Shown here: piece after piece, positions 24,576 through 33,898 of the stretch
Numbering within the stretch: the first letter of the stretch is position 1
Layout: every line of letters begins with the position of its first letter
Source: Pseudomonas sp. ADAK13
GTDB lineage: Bacteria; Pseudomonadota; Gammaproteobacteria; Pseudomonadales; Pseudomonadaceae
DNA length: 64,000 nucleotides
Reading direction: 5' to 3'
NCBI RefSeq assembly: GCF_012935715.1
Contig: NZ_CP052860.1
Span: 2,852,001 to 2,916,000, forward strand
The notes under the pieces: model-generated
The model's database searches: none
What the model saw: only the letters and a program-made list of their open reading frames with translations
Told to the model about the DNA's origin: nothing
Made by a program: the position numbers and the translations under genes

Positions 24576-26279
24576 TTACTCGGGCAGTGCGATCGGCCCG
24601 ATTTCATCGAACACATCGCCCGGCCCCGGGTTCTGTGGGTGAGTGCTGCCACCGAAGTGAGTCATGATGCCCCACACCGCGTTCAGCGAGGTTTGCACCG
24701 CGCCTTCAACCCACGCAGGCGTCCAGGATACGTCGTCACCGGCAATGAAAATACCGCGTTGCTCTGCCGGCATGTCCTTCTGCATGAAGTGCGCGTACAT
24801 CCGCTGGTTGTAGCGATAGTGGCCCGGCAGTGCGCCCTTGAAAGCACCGAGGAAATGCGGGTCGGCTTCCCACGACACGGTGATCGGATCGCCGATGATC
24901 CGCGCGGCAATGTCGACTTTCGGGTAGATCTTTTTCAGCGCATCGAGGGCCAGTTTTACGCGCTTTTCGATCGGCTGCGGGAGCATCTTCAACGCGTCGC
25001 TCATCCACGAGTAGGACAGGCAAATCACCCCAGGCTTGTCGTCGCCATTGTCGAACAGATAGGTGCCACGGGTCAGGCGGTCGGTCAGCGTCATGCTCAT
25101 CAAATCGCGGCCGGTTTCCGGGTCCTTATCCTTCCAGAACGGCCGGTCGACCATCACGAAAGTCTTCGACGATTGCATGTAGCGGGTGCGGTCGAGGGCC
25201 ATCCACATCTTCTGCGAGAACAAGGTTTCGTCGCACTCGATCTGGGTGGTCAGCAGCCAGCTCTGGCAGGTGGTCAGCACGGCGGCGTATTCGCGGGTGT
25301 CGCCGTAGTTGTCAGTGACGGCGAAACGGCCCCCTGGCGCGTGGGCAATGCGCTTGACCCCGGCCCGTGGCGCGCCGTGGTGCAAGGAACTGAGGCTGGT
25401 GCCTTCGGGCCAGTGGGCACAGTGCTCCGGCACATGGCGCCAGATGCCCATGGGTACCTGGGCGACACCGCCGACCACCAAGTGCTGGTGGTCGTCGCAG
25501 TTGGTCATCACCACGCGGAAGATTTCCAGCATCGAGTTGGGGAAGTCCGAGTCCCAGCCACCGGTGCCGAAGCCGACCTGGCCGAACACTTCGCGGTGAT
25601 GGAAGGACAACTTGGCGAACGCCTTGGAGGTAGCGACGAAGTCGTAGAAGGTGCGGTCGTCCCACAACGGAACCAGCGTATTCCACAGCTCTTTCAGGCG
25701 CGGTACGTCACGGTCGCGGATGGCTTGCTGGATATCGGCGAACTGCGAGCCGGCTTCCAGGGCGTCGGCCCAGGCGTCAGCCACTTCCTGGAACAGTGCA
25801 GGAAGGTCGGCGAGTTTCTGTGCGTAGTGAGTCTGGCCTTCGAGGTCGATGACCGTGCTGCCGGATGCGGGCGTCAGCGGGTTGGGAAACGGTTTGGTCT
25901 CCAGCCCGAGTTTGTCCACGTAGTGGTAGAACGCGGTGGAGGACACCGGGAAGCGCATGCCGCCCAGCTCGGCAATGATGCCTTCGGCGCCTTCAAACGC
26001 CTGGGAACGCAGGCGGCCACCCATTTTCGAGGCTTCGTACACCACCGGTTTCAGGCCGAGCTTCATCAGCTCATAGGCGGCCACCAAGCCGGCAATCCCG
26101 GCGCCGACGATCGCCACTTCGGCGCCATGGTTGGCCGCTGGAATGCTGCCCAGACCGGCCGGGTGCTCGATCCAGTCATCGAAGGCGAACGGGAAGTCCG
26201 GGCCAAAGATGGTGATCGGTTTTTTACCGTTGGCAGGGTGGCGATTGGGCTTGCTGATGGTGCTGGAAGGAATGCTCAT
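24576..26279 (-). CDS. davB: Probable L-lysine 2-monooxygenase (flavin amine oxidase)
   Basis: 567 residues. The FAD Rossmann motif VAIVGAGIAGLVAAYE lies at about 56-70, GGRLRSQ follows near 88, and the C-terminal FAD contact is GIFIAGDDVSWTPAWVEGAVQTSLNAVW. The family also includes tryptophan 2-monooxygenase (IaaM), and databases often use that name, but the strong match to my memory of P. putida DavB and the adjacent davA favour oxidative decarboxylation of lysine to 5-aminovaleramide. The Lrp-type gene upstream (146 nt away, same strand) is the likely regulator. Confidence 0.85.
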   Translation of the reverse strand: MSIPSSTISKPNRHPANGKKPITIFGPDFPFAFDDWIEHPAGLGSIPAANHGAEVAIVGAGIAGLVAAYELMKLGLKPVVYEASKMGGRLRSQAFEGAEGIIAELGGMRFPVSSTAFYHYVDKLGLETKPFPNPLTPASGSTVIDLEGQTHYAQKLADLPALFQEVADAWADALEAGSQFADIQQAIRDRDVPRLKELWNTLVPLWDDRTFYDFVATSKAFAKLSFHHREVFGQVGFGTGGWDSDFPNSMLEIFRVVMTNCDDHQHLVVGGVAQVPMGIWRHVPEHCAHWPEGTSLSSLHHGAPRAGVKRIAHAPGGRFAVTDNYGDTREYAAVLTTCQSWLLTTQIECDETLFSQKMWMALDRTRYMQSSKTFVMVDRPFWKDKDPETGRDLMSMTLTDRLTRGTYLFDNGDDKPGVICLSYSWMSDALKMLPQPIEKRVKLALDALKKIYPKVDIAARIIGDPITVSWEADPHFLGAFKGALPGHYRYNQRMYAHFMQKDMPAEQRGIFIAGDDVSWTPAWVEGAVQTSLNAVWGIMTHFGGSTHPQNPGPGDVFDEIGPIALPE

Positions 26280-26425
26280 GGCTGACCTTGCTGGCGGCTC
26301 GGCGGGGCGCGACCCGCTGAGTATAGGAAAAGATGGCAGCCATTCTAGGGAGCGTAGCGTTCGTTAATAAGACGCAATGTGTCGTCGGATTGAATTGTTT
26401 TTAGTCAGAGTGACGAAGATGCTGG

Positions 26426-26908
26426 TCAGATTGGTTGTCCGCGATCCAGTTTGTTACTGAGGATGATCGAGGTGGTGGTCTTCTCTACACCGTCGACACT
26501 GCCGATTTGGTCCAGCAGTTGATCCAGCTGCTCCGGCGAATCGGTGCGCAGCCAGGCCACGTAATCGAACTCGCCGCTGACCGCACACAGTTGCTGAACC
26601 TGCGCCATGGCACTGATCCGGCGCAGCACTTCCTTGCCCGAGCGCGGTTGCACGGTAATCCCCACGTAGGCCTGTAAACCGCCATCCACCACCCGCTGGC
26701 TCAGGCGTACGCCATAGCCGGTAATCACTTGGGTTTTTTCCAGGCGCGCCAGGCGCGAGGTGACGGTGGTGCGCGCGATGCCCAGTTGCCGGGCGAGCAT
26801 GGCCACGCTTTCGCGGGCGTTGATCTGCAACGCGGCGATCAACTGGCGATCGATTTCATCGAGGACGGGAGGGTGAGAGGCGGGCAAGGTGTTCTCCGGC
26901 GCGGGCAT
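26426..26908 (-). CDS. Lrp/AsnC family regulator
   Basis: 160 residues. N-terminal helix-turn-helix at about 18-65 (LDEIDRQLIAALQINARESVAMLARQLGIARTTVTSRLARLE), then an RAM/ligand-binding domain (VSGEFDYVAWLRTDSPEQLDQLLDQI). ATG 26908 was chosen over TTG 26911. It stands directly upstream of davB-davA on the same strand, so lysine or another amino acid is a plausible effector. The 146-nt gap to davB is A/T-rich in its middle, as Lrp operators often are; no exact Lrp motif stands out. Confidence 0.88.
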   Translation of the reverse strand: MPAPENTLPASHPPVLDEIDRQLIAALQINARESVAMLARQLGIARTTVTSRLARLEKTQVITGYGVRLSQRVVDGGLQAYVGITVQPRSGKEVLRRISAMAQVQQLCAVSGEFDYVAWLRTDSPEQLDQLLDQIGSVDGVEKTTTSIILSNKLDRGQPI

Positions 26909-26964
26909 CAATGGGCAAGCATGTTACAGGCTCATTCCCCTTGATGCTCGCGGCGGCGTTTGGC

Positions 26965-27876
26965 TCAGTTGTGCAGGAACTGCGGGTAGTTTTCCGGGGT
27001 GACCAGTTGGGTCGGAACCCATACATCGCCTTGCAGGGCGGCGTGCTTGATCAGCATCAGCGCCGCGTCCACCGAGCCCGCACCGATGGCCACCGGGTCG
27101 CGGAATACGGTCACTGCCAGTTGGCCTTTCTTCAGCGCCTGCAAACCGTCCGGCGTGCCGTCGATGCCGCCCACCAGAATGTCCTGGCGCCCGGTCTGGC
27201 GCAGGGCCATGGCGGCGCCAATGCCCATCTCGTCATTGTTGGAGGCCACGGCATTGATGGTCTGGCCCTTGGTCAGCCATTCATTCATCAGGTCCATACC
27301 TTTTTCCCGCTGCCAGTCGCCGGACTGTTCTTCAACGACTTTGATCTCGGGGTACTTGGCCAGCACATCCTTGACGCCACTGGTGCGCTTGCCGGTGTCG
27401 CTGTGGGCGAGGCGCCCGAGGATGATCGCCAGGTTGCCTTTGCCGCCCATCTTTTCGGCCAGGTATTCCATCTGCATCCGGCCAATCGCGCGCTCGTCGG
27501 TGCCGACGAAGACGACGCCCGGCGGGAAGGTTTCAACCTCGGGGCGGCTGTTCATGTACACCAGCGGGATCCCGGCGGCGTTGGCCTTTTCGGTGATTTT
27601 ACGGGTGGCGGCGGTGTCGGCCGGGTTGACGATGATCGCGTCGACTTTCTGGCTGATGAAGCTTTCCACCTGGTTCAACTGGCGGACTACGTCGCTGGCG
27701 GAATCTTCCACCTGCAGCTTGACTGCATCGGGCGAGGCCTTGGCTCGGTCCTGCATGGCCTGCACCAGGTAGGAAACGTAGTTATCAAACTGTCCGACCG
27801 ATACCCCAATGCGCAATTCAGCGTGGGCAGCGGTGGACAGCAACAGGGCACAGGCACAGCCAAGCAGGCGCTTCAT
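26965..27876 (-). CDS. Orphan sugar-type ABC transporter substrate-binding protein
   Basis: 303 residues. Signal peptide of about 19 residues (MKRLLGCACALLLSTAAHA), then a periplasmic binding protein of the ribose/rhizopine group: IGVSVGQFDNYVSYLVQAM, VDAIIVNPADTAATRKITEKANAAGIPLVYMNSRP, ASNNDEMGIGAAMAL, GGIDGTPDGLQALKKGQLAVTVFRDP. The ligand is probably a sugar, polyol or inositol-like compound. No ATP-binding or permease gene is adjacent, which is unusual. It is divergent from the PQQ-dependent dehydrogenase with 193 nt between, so the two may be coregulated. Confidence 0.85.
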   Translation of the reverse strand: MKRLLGCACALLLSTAAHAELRIGVSVGQFDNYVSYLVQAMQDRAKASPDAVKLQVEDSASDVVRQLNQVESFISQKVDAIIVNPADTAATRKITEKANAAGIPLVYMNSRPEVETFPPGVVFVGTDERAIGRMQMEYLAEKMGGKGNLAIILGRLAHSDTGKRTSGVKDVLAKYPEIKVVEEQSGDWQREKGMDLMNEWLTKGQTINAVASNNDEMGIGAAMALRQTGRQDILVGGIDGTPDGLQALKKGQLAVTVFRDPVAIGAGSVDAALMLIKHAALQGDVWVPTQLVTPENYPQFLHN

Positions 27877-28069
27877 GACAGGTTCCTTTTTATTGTTTTA
27901 GTGCGACAAAGATTCTGAAACAAACACTATTGGAAATAAAATTCCACTTCAAGTAACGCCCGGAATTTATTTTCGCCGCTGATCGAACACATTAATTTGG
28001 GTCAGATTGTTAAAAGTAACTATTTGGTACATTATTTCCCGTTAGGTATTCAGGAAGGACGTTTGTGAG

Positions 28070-30430
28070 ATGAATAACTTTGGGGCTGCCACCGGCAGCA
28101 GATTTTTGCTGATGGGGCTGGGCCTGCTGATCGCGTTGATCGGCCTGGGTTTGGCGGGCGGTGGCGGTTACCTCGTGGCGCTGGGTGGCAGTTGGTATTT
28201 CCTGCTGATGGGCCTGGCGATGCTTGTTTCCGGCGTGCTGATCGCCAAGCGCAAGCCTCAAGGCGCGTGGCTATACGCCGTGGCCTTGGTGCTGACCGCG
28301 ATCTGGGCAGTGTGGGACACGGGCCTGGAATACTGGCCTTTGGTGTCGCGGGTCCTGACCTTTGCCGTCATCGGCCTGGTGGTTGCACTGATTTATCCAC
28401 AACTCGCCCGCGCCTCTGGGTCGACACCCGGGCGTGGTGCCTATGGTGTCGCCGGGCTGCTGGGCCTTGGCGTGGTCGCCACCCTGGCGTACATGTTTGT
28501 GCCGACTCACGTGGTCAAGGCCAGCAGTGAGCCTGCGGTGACTGCGGTGACACCGGGCACCGAGCAAAAAGACTGGGCCCACTGGGGCAATACCACCGCC
28601 GGCAATCGGTTTGCCGCGCTGGACCAGATCAACAAAGGCAACATCGACAAGTTGCAGGTGGCCTGGACCTTTCACACCGGCGACATCCCTGAAAGCAACG
28701 GCGCCGGCGCCGAAGACCAGAACACCCCGCTGCAGATCGGTGACAGCGTTTACGTGTGCACCGCCTACGGCAAAGTCTTCTCCCTGGATGCCGACACCGG
28801 CGCCCAGCGCTGGAAATTCGACCCACAGGGCAGCGGTCCCAACTGGCAGCGTTGCCGGGGCCTGGGTTATTTCGACAGCAGCGCCAGTGAGCAACCTGCC
28901 GGCGCAAAAGCCTGTGTGAAACGTCTGTTTCTGCCAACCGGCGATGCCCGGTTGATTGCGATCAATGCTGAAACCGGCGCGCCCTGCGAAGACTTCGGCG
29001 ACCACGGCACCGTCGACCTGAAAACCGACATGGGCGAAGTGAAGGCCGGTTATTACCAGCAAACCTCGACGCCACTGGTGGCGGGCAATGTGGTGATCGT
29101 CGGCGGCCGCGTGGCAGACAACTTCTCCACCGGCGAACCGCCAGGCGTGGTGCGCGCCTTTGACGTGCACAGCGGCGAACTGGTGTGGGCCTGGGACCCG
29201 GGCAACCCGAACACCACCAAACGGCCACCCGCGGGTGAGACTTACACTCGGGGGACGCCGAACGTGTGGTCGGCCATGTCCTACGACGCGAAGCTCGGCC
29301 TGGTCTACCTGCCCACCGGTAACGCTACCCCTGACTTCTTTGCCGGTGAGCGTACTGCCTATGACGACAAGTGGAGCTCCTCCATCGTCGCCATTGACGT
29401 GAAGACCGGCCAGGTGCGCTGGCACTTCCAGACCACGCACCATGACCTGTGGGATTTCGACCTGCCAGCGCAACCGCTGCTCTACGATATTCCGGATGGA
29501 AACGGCGGCGTACAGCCGGCCCTGGCTCAAGTCACCAAACAAGGTGAAATCTTCCTGCTCAACCGCGAAACCGGCGTGCCCATCGCCCGGGTCGAAGAGC
29601 GTCCGGTGCCTCAGGGCAATGTGCCCGGCGAGCGGTATTCGCCGACCCAGCCGTTCTCGGTGGACATGCCTTCGATCGGCAATCAGCAACTGACCGAATC
29701 CGATATGTGGGGCGCCACACCGTTTGACCAGTTGATGTGCCGCATCCAGTTCAAAGGCATGCGTCACGAGGGCGTCTATACGCCGCCTGGCCTGGACCGG
29801 GCGCTGCAATTCCCGGGTTCGCTGGGTGGTATGAACTGGGGCAGCGTGTCGGTGGACCCGAACACCAATTACATGTTCGTCAACGATATGCGCCTGGGTT
29901 TGGCCAACTATATGATCCCGCGCGACAAGATCGCAGCCGGTGCCAGCGGCATCGAGATGGGTGTGGTGCCGCAGGCCGGTACGCCGTTTGGCGCCATGCG
30001 TGAGCGCTTCCTCTCGGCAGCGGGCATTCCGTGTCAGAAACCACCGTTCGGCACCATGTCGGCCATCGATTTGAAAACCCACAAGCTGATGTGGCAAGTA
30101 CCGGTGGGCACGGTTGAAGACACCGGGCCGCTGGGCATCCGCATGCACATGCCGATTCCGATTGGCATGCCGACCCTCGGCGCGTCGCTGGCGACCCAGT
30201 CTGGCCTGTTGTTCTTCGCCGGTACCCAGGACTTCTACCTGCGCGCGTTCGATACCGGCAACGGCAACGAAATCTGGAAGTCCCGTTTGCCTGTCGGTAG
30301 CCAATCCGGGCCGATGACCTACGTGTCGCCCAAGACGGGCACGCAGTACATCGTGCTTACCGCCGGCGGCGCGCGACAGTCGCCGGACCGCGGGGATTAT
30401 GTGATTGCCTATGCGTTGCCCAAGAAATAG
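28070..30430 (+). CDS. Membrane-bound PQQ-dependent dehydrogenase, glucose/quinate/shikimate family
   Basis: 786 residues. Five hydrophobic helices span about 10-150, as in membrane glucose dehydrogenase. The periplasmic eight-bladed quinoprotein domain begins at DWAHWGNTTAGNRFAALDQI. It carries the PQQ-site segments GNATPDFF...YDDKWSSSIVAID (the Asp near 425 aligns with the catalytic base region of E. coli Gcd) and FQTTHHDLWDFDLPAQP. It oxidises a sugar or cyclitol in the periplasm and passes electrons to ubiquinone. Glucose, quinate or another substrate cannot be decided from sequence, and there is no OprB porin beside it, as usual gcd has. AGGAAGGA lies ten bases before the ATG. PQQ is supplied by the pqq genes 5 kb away. 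Confidence 0.85.
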   Translation: MNNFGAATGSRFLLMGLGLLIALIGLGLAGGGGYLVALGGSWYFLLMGLAMLVSGVLIAKRKPQGAWLYAVALVLTAIWAVWDTGLEYWPLVSRVLTFAVIGLVVALIYPQLARASGSTPGRGAYGVAGLLGLGVVATLAYMFVPTHVVKASSEPAVTAVTPGTEQKDWAHWGNTTAGNRFAALDQINKGNIDKLQVAWTFHTGDIPESNGAGAEDQNTPLQIGDSVYVCTAYGKVFSLDADTGAQRWKFDPQGSGPNWQRCRGLGYFDSSASEQPAGAKACVKRLFLPTGDARLIAINAETGAPCEDFGDHGTVDLKTDMGEVKAGYYQQTSTPLVAGNVVIVGGRVADNFSTGEPPGVVRAFDVHSGELVWAWDPGNPNTTKRPPAGETYTRGTPNVWSAMSYDAKLGLVYLPTGNATPDFFAGERTAYDDKWSSSIVAIDVKTGQVRWHFQTTHHDLWDFDLPAQPLLYDIPDGNGGVQPALAQVTKQGEIFLLNRETGVPIARVEERPVPQGNVPGERYSPTQPFSVDMPSIGNQQLTESDMWGATPFDQLMCRIQFKGMRHEGVYTPPGLDRALQFPGSLGGMNWGSVSVDPNTNYMFVNDMRLGLANYMIPRDKIAAGASGIEMGVVPQAGTPFGAMRERFLSAAGIPCQKPPFGTMSAIDLKTHKLMWQVPVGTVEDTGPLGIRMHMPIPIGMPTLGASLATQSGLLFFAGTQDFYLRAFDTGNGNEIWKSRLPVGSQSGPMTYVSPKTGTQYIVLTAGGARQSPDRGDYVIAYALPKK

Positions 30431-30436
30431 GGCCTG

Positions 30437-30468
30437 AAAAAGCCGCACGTATGTGCGGCTTTTTTTTG
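30437..30468 (+). terminator. Terminator after the PQQ-dependent dehydrogenase
   Basis: AAAAAGCCGCAC, loop GTAT, GTGCGGCTTTTTTTT. Perfect stem with A and T runs on both sides, so it can serve the convergent LysR gene too. Confidence 0.95.
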
Positions 30469-30472
30469 CGTC

Positions 30473-31339
30473 TTAGCTCACGTCAGCCAACAGGCATCGG
30501 GCAAAGAGTTGCGGCACGGGAAGGTTGCGTTGGCTGTAGCGGCTCAGCAGGATGATTTCCCGGTGAAAGGTCAGTTCGCCCAGCGGGATGACCCGCACCT
30601 GCGGGGATCGGTCCAGCCAGAGTCCCGCGTGGGGAACCAGTGAAACGCCCAGCCCGCATTCGACCATCTTGACGAGGGCTTCTATCTCGTCCAGCTCCAG
30701 CGCAACCTGCACGTCCAACCGCTGTTCCCGCAGAAAACGACTGACCAGCCGCCCGCCAAACGAAGCACGGTCGTAGCGCACATGGGGCTGAGCGGCGAGC
30801 AGCTGCAGCGGGTCATCACCCTTGACCGTTTGCGGCACGATCAGCACAAACGGCTCCTTGCGCAGCACCTGCACGTGCAGCTCCTTGGGCAAGTCAAAGG
30901 GCGGGCGAATGATGATCGCCGAGTCCAGTTCGCCTGCGTCCACCTGGCTGAGCAGCTCCAGGGAAACCCCCGGCACCAACTTGCACTCCACCGTCGGCGC
31001 CGCGTGTCGCAGGCGCACCAGGGCTTGGGGCAGCAGGCCGGTCTGGGCGGTGGTGATCGCGCCGACTTTCAACTCGCCACGGTATTCATTGGCGTCCACC
31101 GGCACGGCCATGCGGTTAAACGTCTCGAGAATTTCCTTGGCCAGCGGCAGCGCGCGGATACCCGCCGCGTTCAGCGTGGCCTGGCGCCCGGTGCGATCGA
31201 ACAACTGCACGCCAAGCACCTGCTCCAACTGGCGGATCTGCGCGCTGACCGCCGACTGCGTCAGCCCGATGTGCATGCCCGCCGCCGCGAACGTGCCATG
31301 ACGGGTGACGGCGATAAAGGTTTTCAGTTCCCGCAGCAT
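30473..31339 (-). CDS. LysR-type transcriptional regulator
   Basis: 288 residues. Helix-turn-helix in the first 60 (HGTFAAAGMHIGLTQSAVSAQIRQLEQVLG), then the effector domain. It is divergent from the VOC/amidase pair (114-nt gap) and convergent with the PQQ-dependent dehydrogenase, so the VOC and amidase genes are its likeliest targets. A/T-rich sequence with several TCGAT/ATCGA repeats lies between them. Confidence 0.88.
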   Translation of the reverse strand: MLRELKTFIAVTRHGTFAAAGMHIGLTQSAVSAQIRQLEQVLGVQLFDRTGRQATLNAAGIRALPLAKEILETFNRMAVPVDANEYRGELKVGAITTAQTGLLPQALVRLRHAAPTVECKLVPGVSLELLSQVDAGELDSAIIIRPPFDLPKELHVQVLRKEPFVLIVPQTVKGDDPLQLLAAQPHVRYDRASFGGRLVSRFLREQRLDVQVALELDEIEALVKMVECGLGVSLVPHAGLWLDRSPQVRVIPLGELTFHREIILLSRYSQRNLPVPQLFARCLLADVS

Positions 31340-31452
31340 GGGCGTCTCGATTGATCGAAATAATTTGAGCTCGATGCGAAAACTATCGTCTTTCCATCGG
31401 TTACGGCAAGGCTAGACTCGGAAGGACTTAATACCCACAGAGGTTAGACCTG

Positions 31453-31878
31453 ATGGCACTGGCTCCTTTTCACCTGGCAATTCCGGTATTCGACCTGGCG
31501 GCTGCGCGGCAGTTTTACGGTGAGGTGTTTGGCCTGGAGGAGGGGCGGGCCAGTGATCACTGGGTCGACTTCGATTTCTTCGGCCATCAGCTGGTTATTC
31601 ATGAGCATCCGAAAACCGCTTCTCAAGAGGCGGCGCACACCAATGCCGTGGACGGCCACGATGTGCCGGTGCCGCATTTTGGCGTGGTGCTGAGTTGGGA
31701 TGATTGGCATGCGCTGGCTGAACGTCTGCAGGCGCGCAACACCCGGTTTGTGTTGGAGCCGCATATTCGCTTCAAGGGCCAGGTGGGTGAGCAGGCGACG
31801 TTGTTTCTGTTCGACCCTTGCGGCAATGCGCTGGAGTTCAAGGCGTTCAAGGATATTGGGCAGTTGTTTGCCAAGTGA
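31453..31878 (+). CDS. VOC family (glyoxalase/dioxygenase-like) protein
   Basis: 141 residues forming a two-module VOC fold. The metal ligands appear to be His7 (FHLAIPV), His75 (PHFGVVLS) and Glu128 (NALEFKAF), the usual His-His-Glu set. The family covers glyoxalase I, extradiol dioxygenases and resistance proteins, so the reaction is open. It precedes the amidase by 10 nt and is divergent from a LysR gene. Confidence 0.8.
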   Translation: MALAPFHLAIPVFDLAAARQFYGEVFGLEEGRASDHWVDFDFFGHQLVIHEHPKTASQEAAHTNAVDGHDVPVPHFGVVLSWDDWHALAERLQARNTRFVLEPHIRFKGQVGEQATLFLFDPCGNALEFKAFKDIGQLFAK

Positions 31879-31888
31879 GGGGGCGTCG

Positions 31889-33139
31889 ATGAATCAACTC
31901 GACGCGACGGGTATCGCCGAGGCCGTGGTTGCTGCTGGTATTACGCCTGCCTTGGTTGCTGAGCATTTTCTTGCGCGGACAGGTGCCGACGAGCCGCAGA
32001 TCCAGGCTTTTGTATCCTTCGAGCCTGAAGCGGTACGCGAGCAGGCAAGGCAGCTTGAGGGAAGTGCCGGCCTGCTGGCGGGCGTGCCGGTTGGGATCAA
32101 GGACATCTTTGATACGGCCGACCATCCAACGGAATTCTATTCGCCGATTTACCAGGGTAATCGTCCTTCGCGGGATGCCCATGTGGTGACGCTGCTGCGC
32201 CAGGCGGGCGCGATCATCATGGGCAAGACCCACACCACTGAATTTGCCTACATGAACACGGGGCCCACGCGGAATCCGCTTGATCTGGCCCGTACGCCGG
32301 GTAGCTCCAGTGCGGGTTCTGCGGCGGGGATGGCGGCCGGGTTTTTCCCGTTGGCGTTGGGTACCCAGACGGCTGGATCGTTGCTCAAGCCTGCGGCTTA
32401 CTGCGGGTTGTATGCTTTCAAGCCGTCGTTTGGGCTGGTCTCGCTGGAGGGCGTGAAACCGCTGGCGCCGAGCTTCGATACGGTGGGCTGGTATGGACGT
32501 TCGGTGCGCGATCTTGAGCGGGTGGCGCGGGTGTTGATCCCGGGGTTTCCTGCTGTGGAGGCGGTGCGTCGGCCGCTGCGGCTTGGTTTCTGCCGCACCT
32601 CTCGCTGGCCGGATGTGCAGCCGTCGGTGGCGCAGGCGATTGAACAAGCGATCGCCCGGTTGGGGCATCTTGTCAGCGAAGTTGTGTTGCCCGAGGCGTT
32701 CGACGGAGTATTTGATGATCATCAGTTGATCAATGATTGCGAAGGTGCCCGCTCATTGGCCAAGGAGTTTCAGTCTCATCCTGAGTTACTCAGTGATTCG
32801 ACGTTGGCCATGATTGAGTGTGCGAAGGCTACGAGCTGGGAGCAGGAGTCGGCTGCGAAGGCGCGCCTCGCACAACTCGCCCCGCAGCTCGCGCAGATCT
32901 GCCAGCCGTTTGATGCGATGTTGAGTGTTTCCTGCGGGATGTTGGCACCGGTGGGGTTGGAGACCACGGGACCGTCGGACTTCATCAAGTTCTGGGGCGC
33001 GTTTGGCTTGCCGCAGGTGAATGTGCCGGTGTTGCGTGGGGATGGGGAATTGCCGGTGGGGTTGCAGGTGATTGGGGCGTTTAGAGGGGATGCGCCGTTG
33101 CTAGGTACGGCGCAAGTCATTGTTGATGCGCTGGCGTGA
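31889..33139 (+). CDS. Amidase-signature hydrolase
   Basis: 416 residues. The Ser-cisSer-Lys triad is visible: K71 (GVPVGIKDIFD), S141 (PGSSSAGSAAG) and S164 (GTQTAGSLLKPAAYCG). The oxyanion segment GTQTAGS departs from the common GTDTGGS. At about 416 residues it is a short member of the family, resembling allophanate/biuret-type amidases more than GatA. ATG 31889 follows GGGG; the long upstream reading frame overlaps the VOC gene and is rejected. Its third-position codon use looks less G/C-biased than neighbouring genes (many TTG, GCT, GAT), which may point to later acquisition. Confidence 0.82.
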   Translation: MNQLDATGIAEAVVAAGITPALVAEHFLARTGADEPQIQAFVSFEPEAVREQARQLEGSAGLLAGVPVGIKDIFDTADHPTEFYSPIYQGNRPSRDAHVVTLLRQAGAIIMGKTHTTEFAYMNTGPTRNPLDLARTPGSSSAGSAAGMAAGFFPLALGTQTAGSLLKPAAYCGLYAFKPSFGLVSLEGVKPLAPSFDTVGWYGRSVRDLERVARVLIPGFPAVEAVRRPLRLGFCRTSRWPDVQPSVAQAIEQAIARLGHLVSEVVLPEAFDGVFDDHQLINDCEGARSLAKEFQSHPELLSDSTLAMIECAKATSWEQESAAKARLAQLAPQLAQICQPFDAMLSVSCGMLAPVGLETTGPSDFIKFWGAFGLPQVNVPVLRGDGELPVGLQVIGAFRGDAPLLGTAQVIVDALA

Positions 33140-33148
33140 TCAGCGAGA

Positions 33149-33661
33149 TTAAGACGCCTTGCACACCTTGGCAGCGGCAGGATCGTTCGGGATGAACGAA
33201 TCCGGCGCGCCAGGCTTCAGCACCACGTACCCGCGTCGCCACGGTTGATCGTCCACCAGATTCCAGCGATGGCCTGTGCCGGTATTGTCTTCGGCAATCA
33301 GCACTTCACCCGGATGCAGCGTGAACTTTTCACCGCCGCGCGTCACGAACGCCAGCGTGCCGGACAGCGTCATCACGTACTGAGGCTCCGGGTCGTTATG
33401 CCAGCTGTACGAGGAATGCGCCGGGGTTTGCTTGAAGTGAATAGCAGTCACGTCATTGCGCATGCTCTGGTCGATGGTGCCTTCCAGTACGTGGGAGTTG
33501 TTGTCGGCGCCCGTGCACAGCTTGAATGCCTTGATGGTGTCAGTGTTGGCGGGGGCGGCTTGTGCGCCGCTCAAGGTGGCGAGGGTGATTGCGACGGTGG
33601 CCGCGGCACGCAGGCCCAGGCGGTGGATTGGGTTGTGCGGCGAACGTTTCTTCGGATGCAT
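33149..33661 (-). CDS. Secreted cupin-domain protein
   Basis: 170 residues. A basic start (MHPKKRSPHNPIHRLG), a hydrophobic segment and a site near SGAQA-AP suggest a cleaved signal peptide of about 34 residues. The mature protein has one cupin barrel: HSSYSWHNDPEPQYVMTLSGTLAFVTRGG and LHPGEVLIAEDNTGTGHRW. The second HxxxE-type motif is weak, so metal binding is uncertain. ATG 33661 was chosen, because the extra 24 codons upstream have no ribosome site. It converges on the amidase, 9 nt apart. Confidence 0.78.
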   Translation of the reverse strand: MHPKKRSPHNPIHRLGLRAAATVAITLATLSGAQAAPANTDTIKAFKLCTGADNNSHVLEGTIDQSMRNDVTAIHFKQTPAHSSYSWHNDPEPQYVMTLSGTLAFVTRGGEKFTLHPGEVLIAEDNTGTGHRWNLVDDQPWRRGYVVLKPGAPDSFIPNDPAAAKVCKAS

Positions 33662-33778
33662 GGAACAAGTTTCCCTCGTGCTGGAGTGGCGTTGACTGGG
33701 AATCATGGTCTTAGCCGTAGCCGTGCGGGACAACTAACTAATGTTTCATGGCTGAACGCCTCAGGCGCCAGAAACGAC

Positions 33779-33801
33779 AAAGCCGCGCAATGCGCGGCTT
33801 T
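33779..33801 (-). terminator. Hairpin downstream of the tRNA gene
   Basis: AAAGCCGCGC, short AT centre, GCGCGGCTTT: a near-perfect GC-rich stem six bases after the tRNA 3' end. The following T run is weak (TTTGTCGTTTC), so it may act in termination or in tRNA 3' processing. Confidence 0.7.
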
Positions 33802-33806
33802 CAAGA

Positions 33807-33883
<77 letters not shown>

Positions 33884-33898
33884 TCAGTAGGCCGCGGA

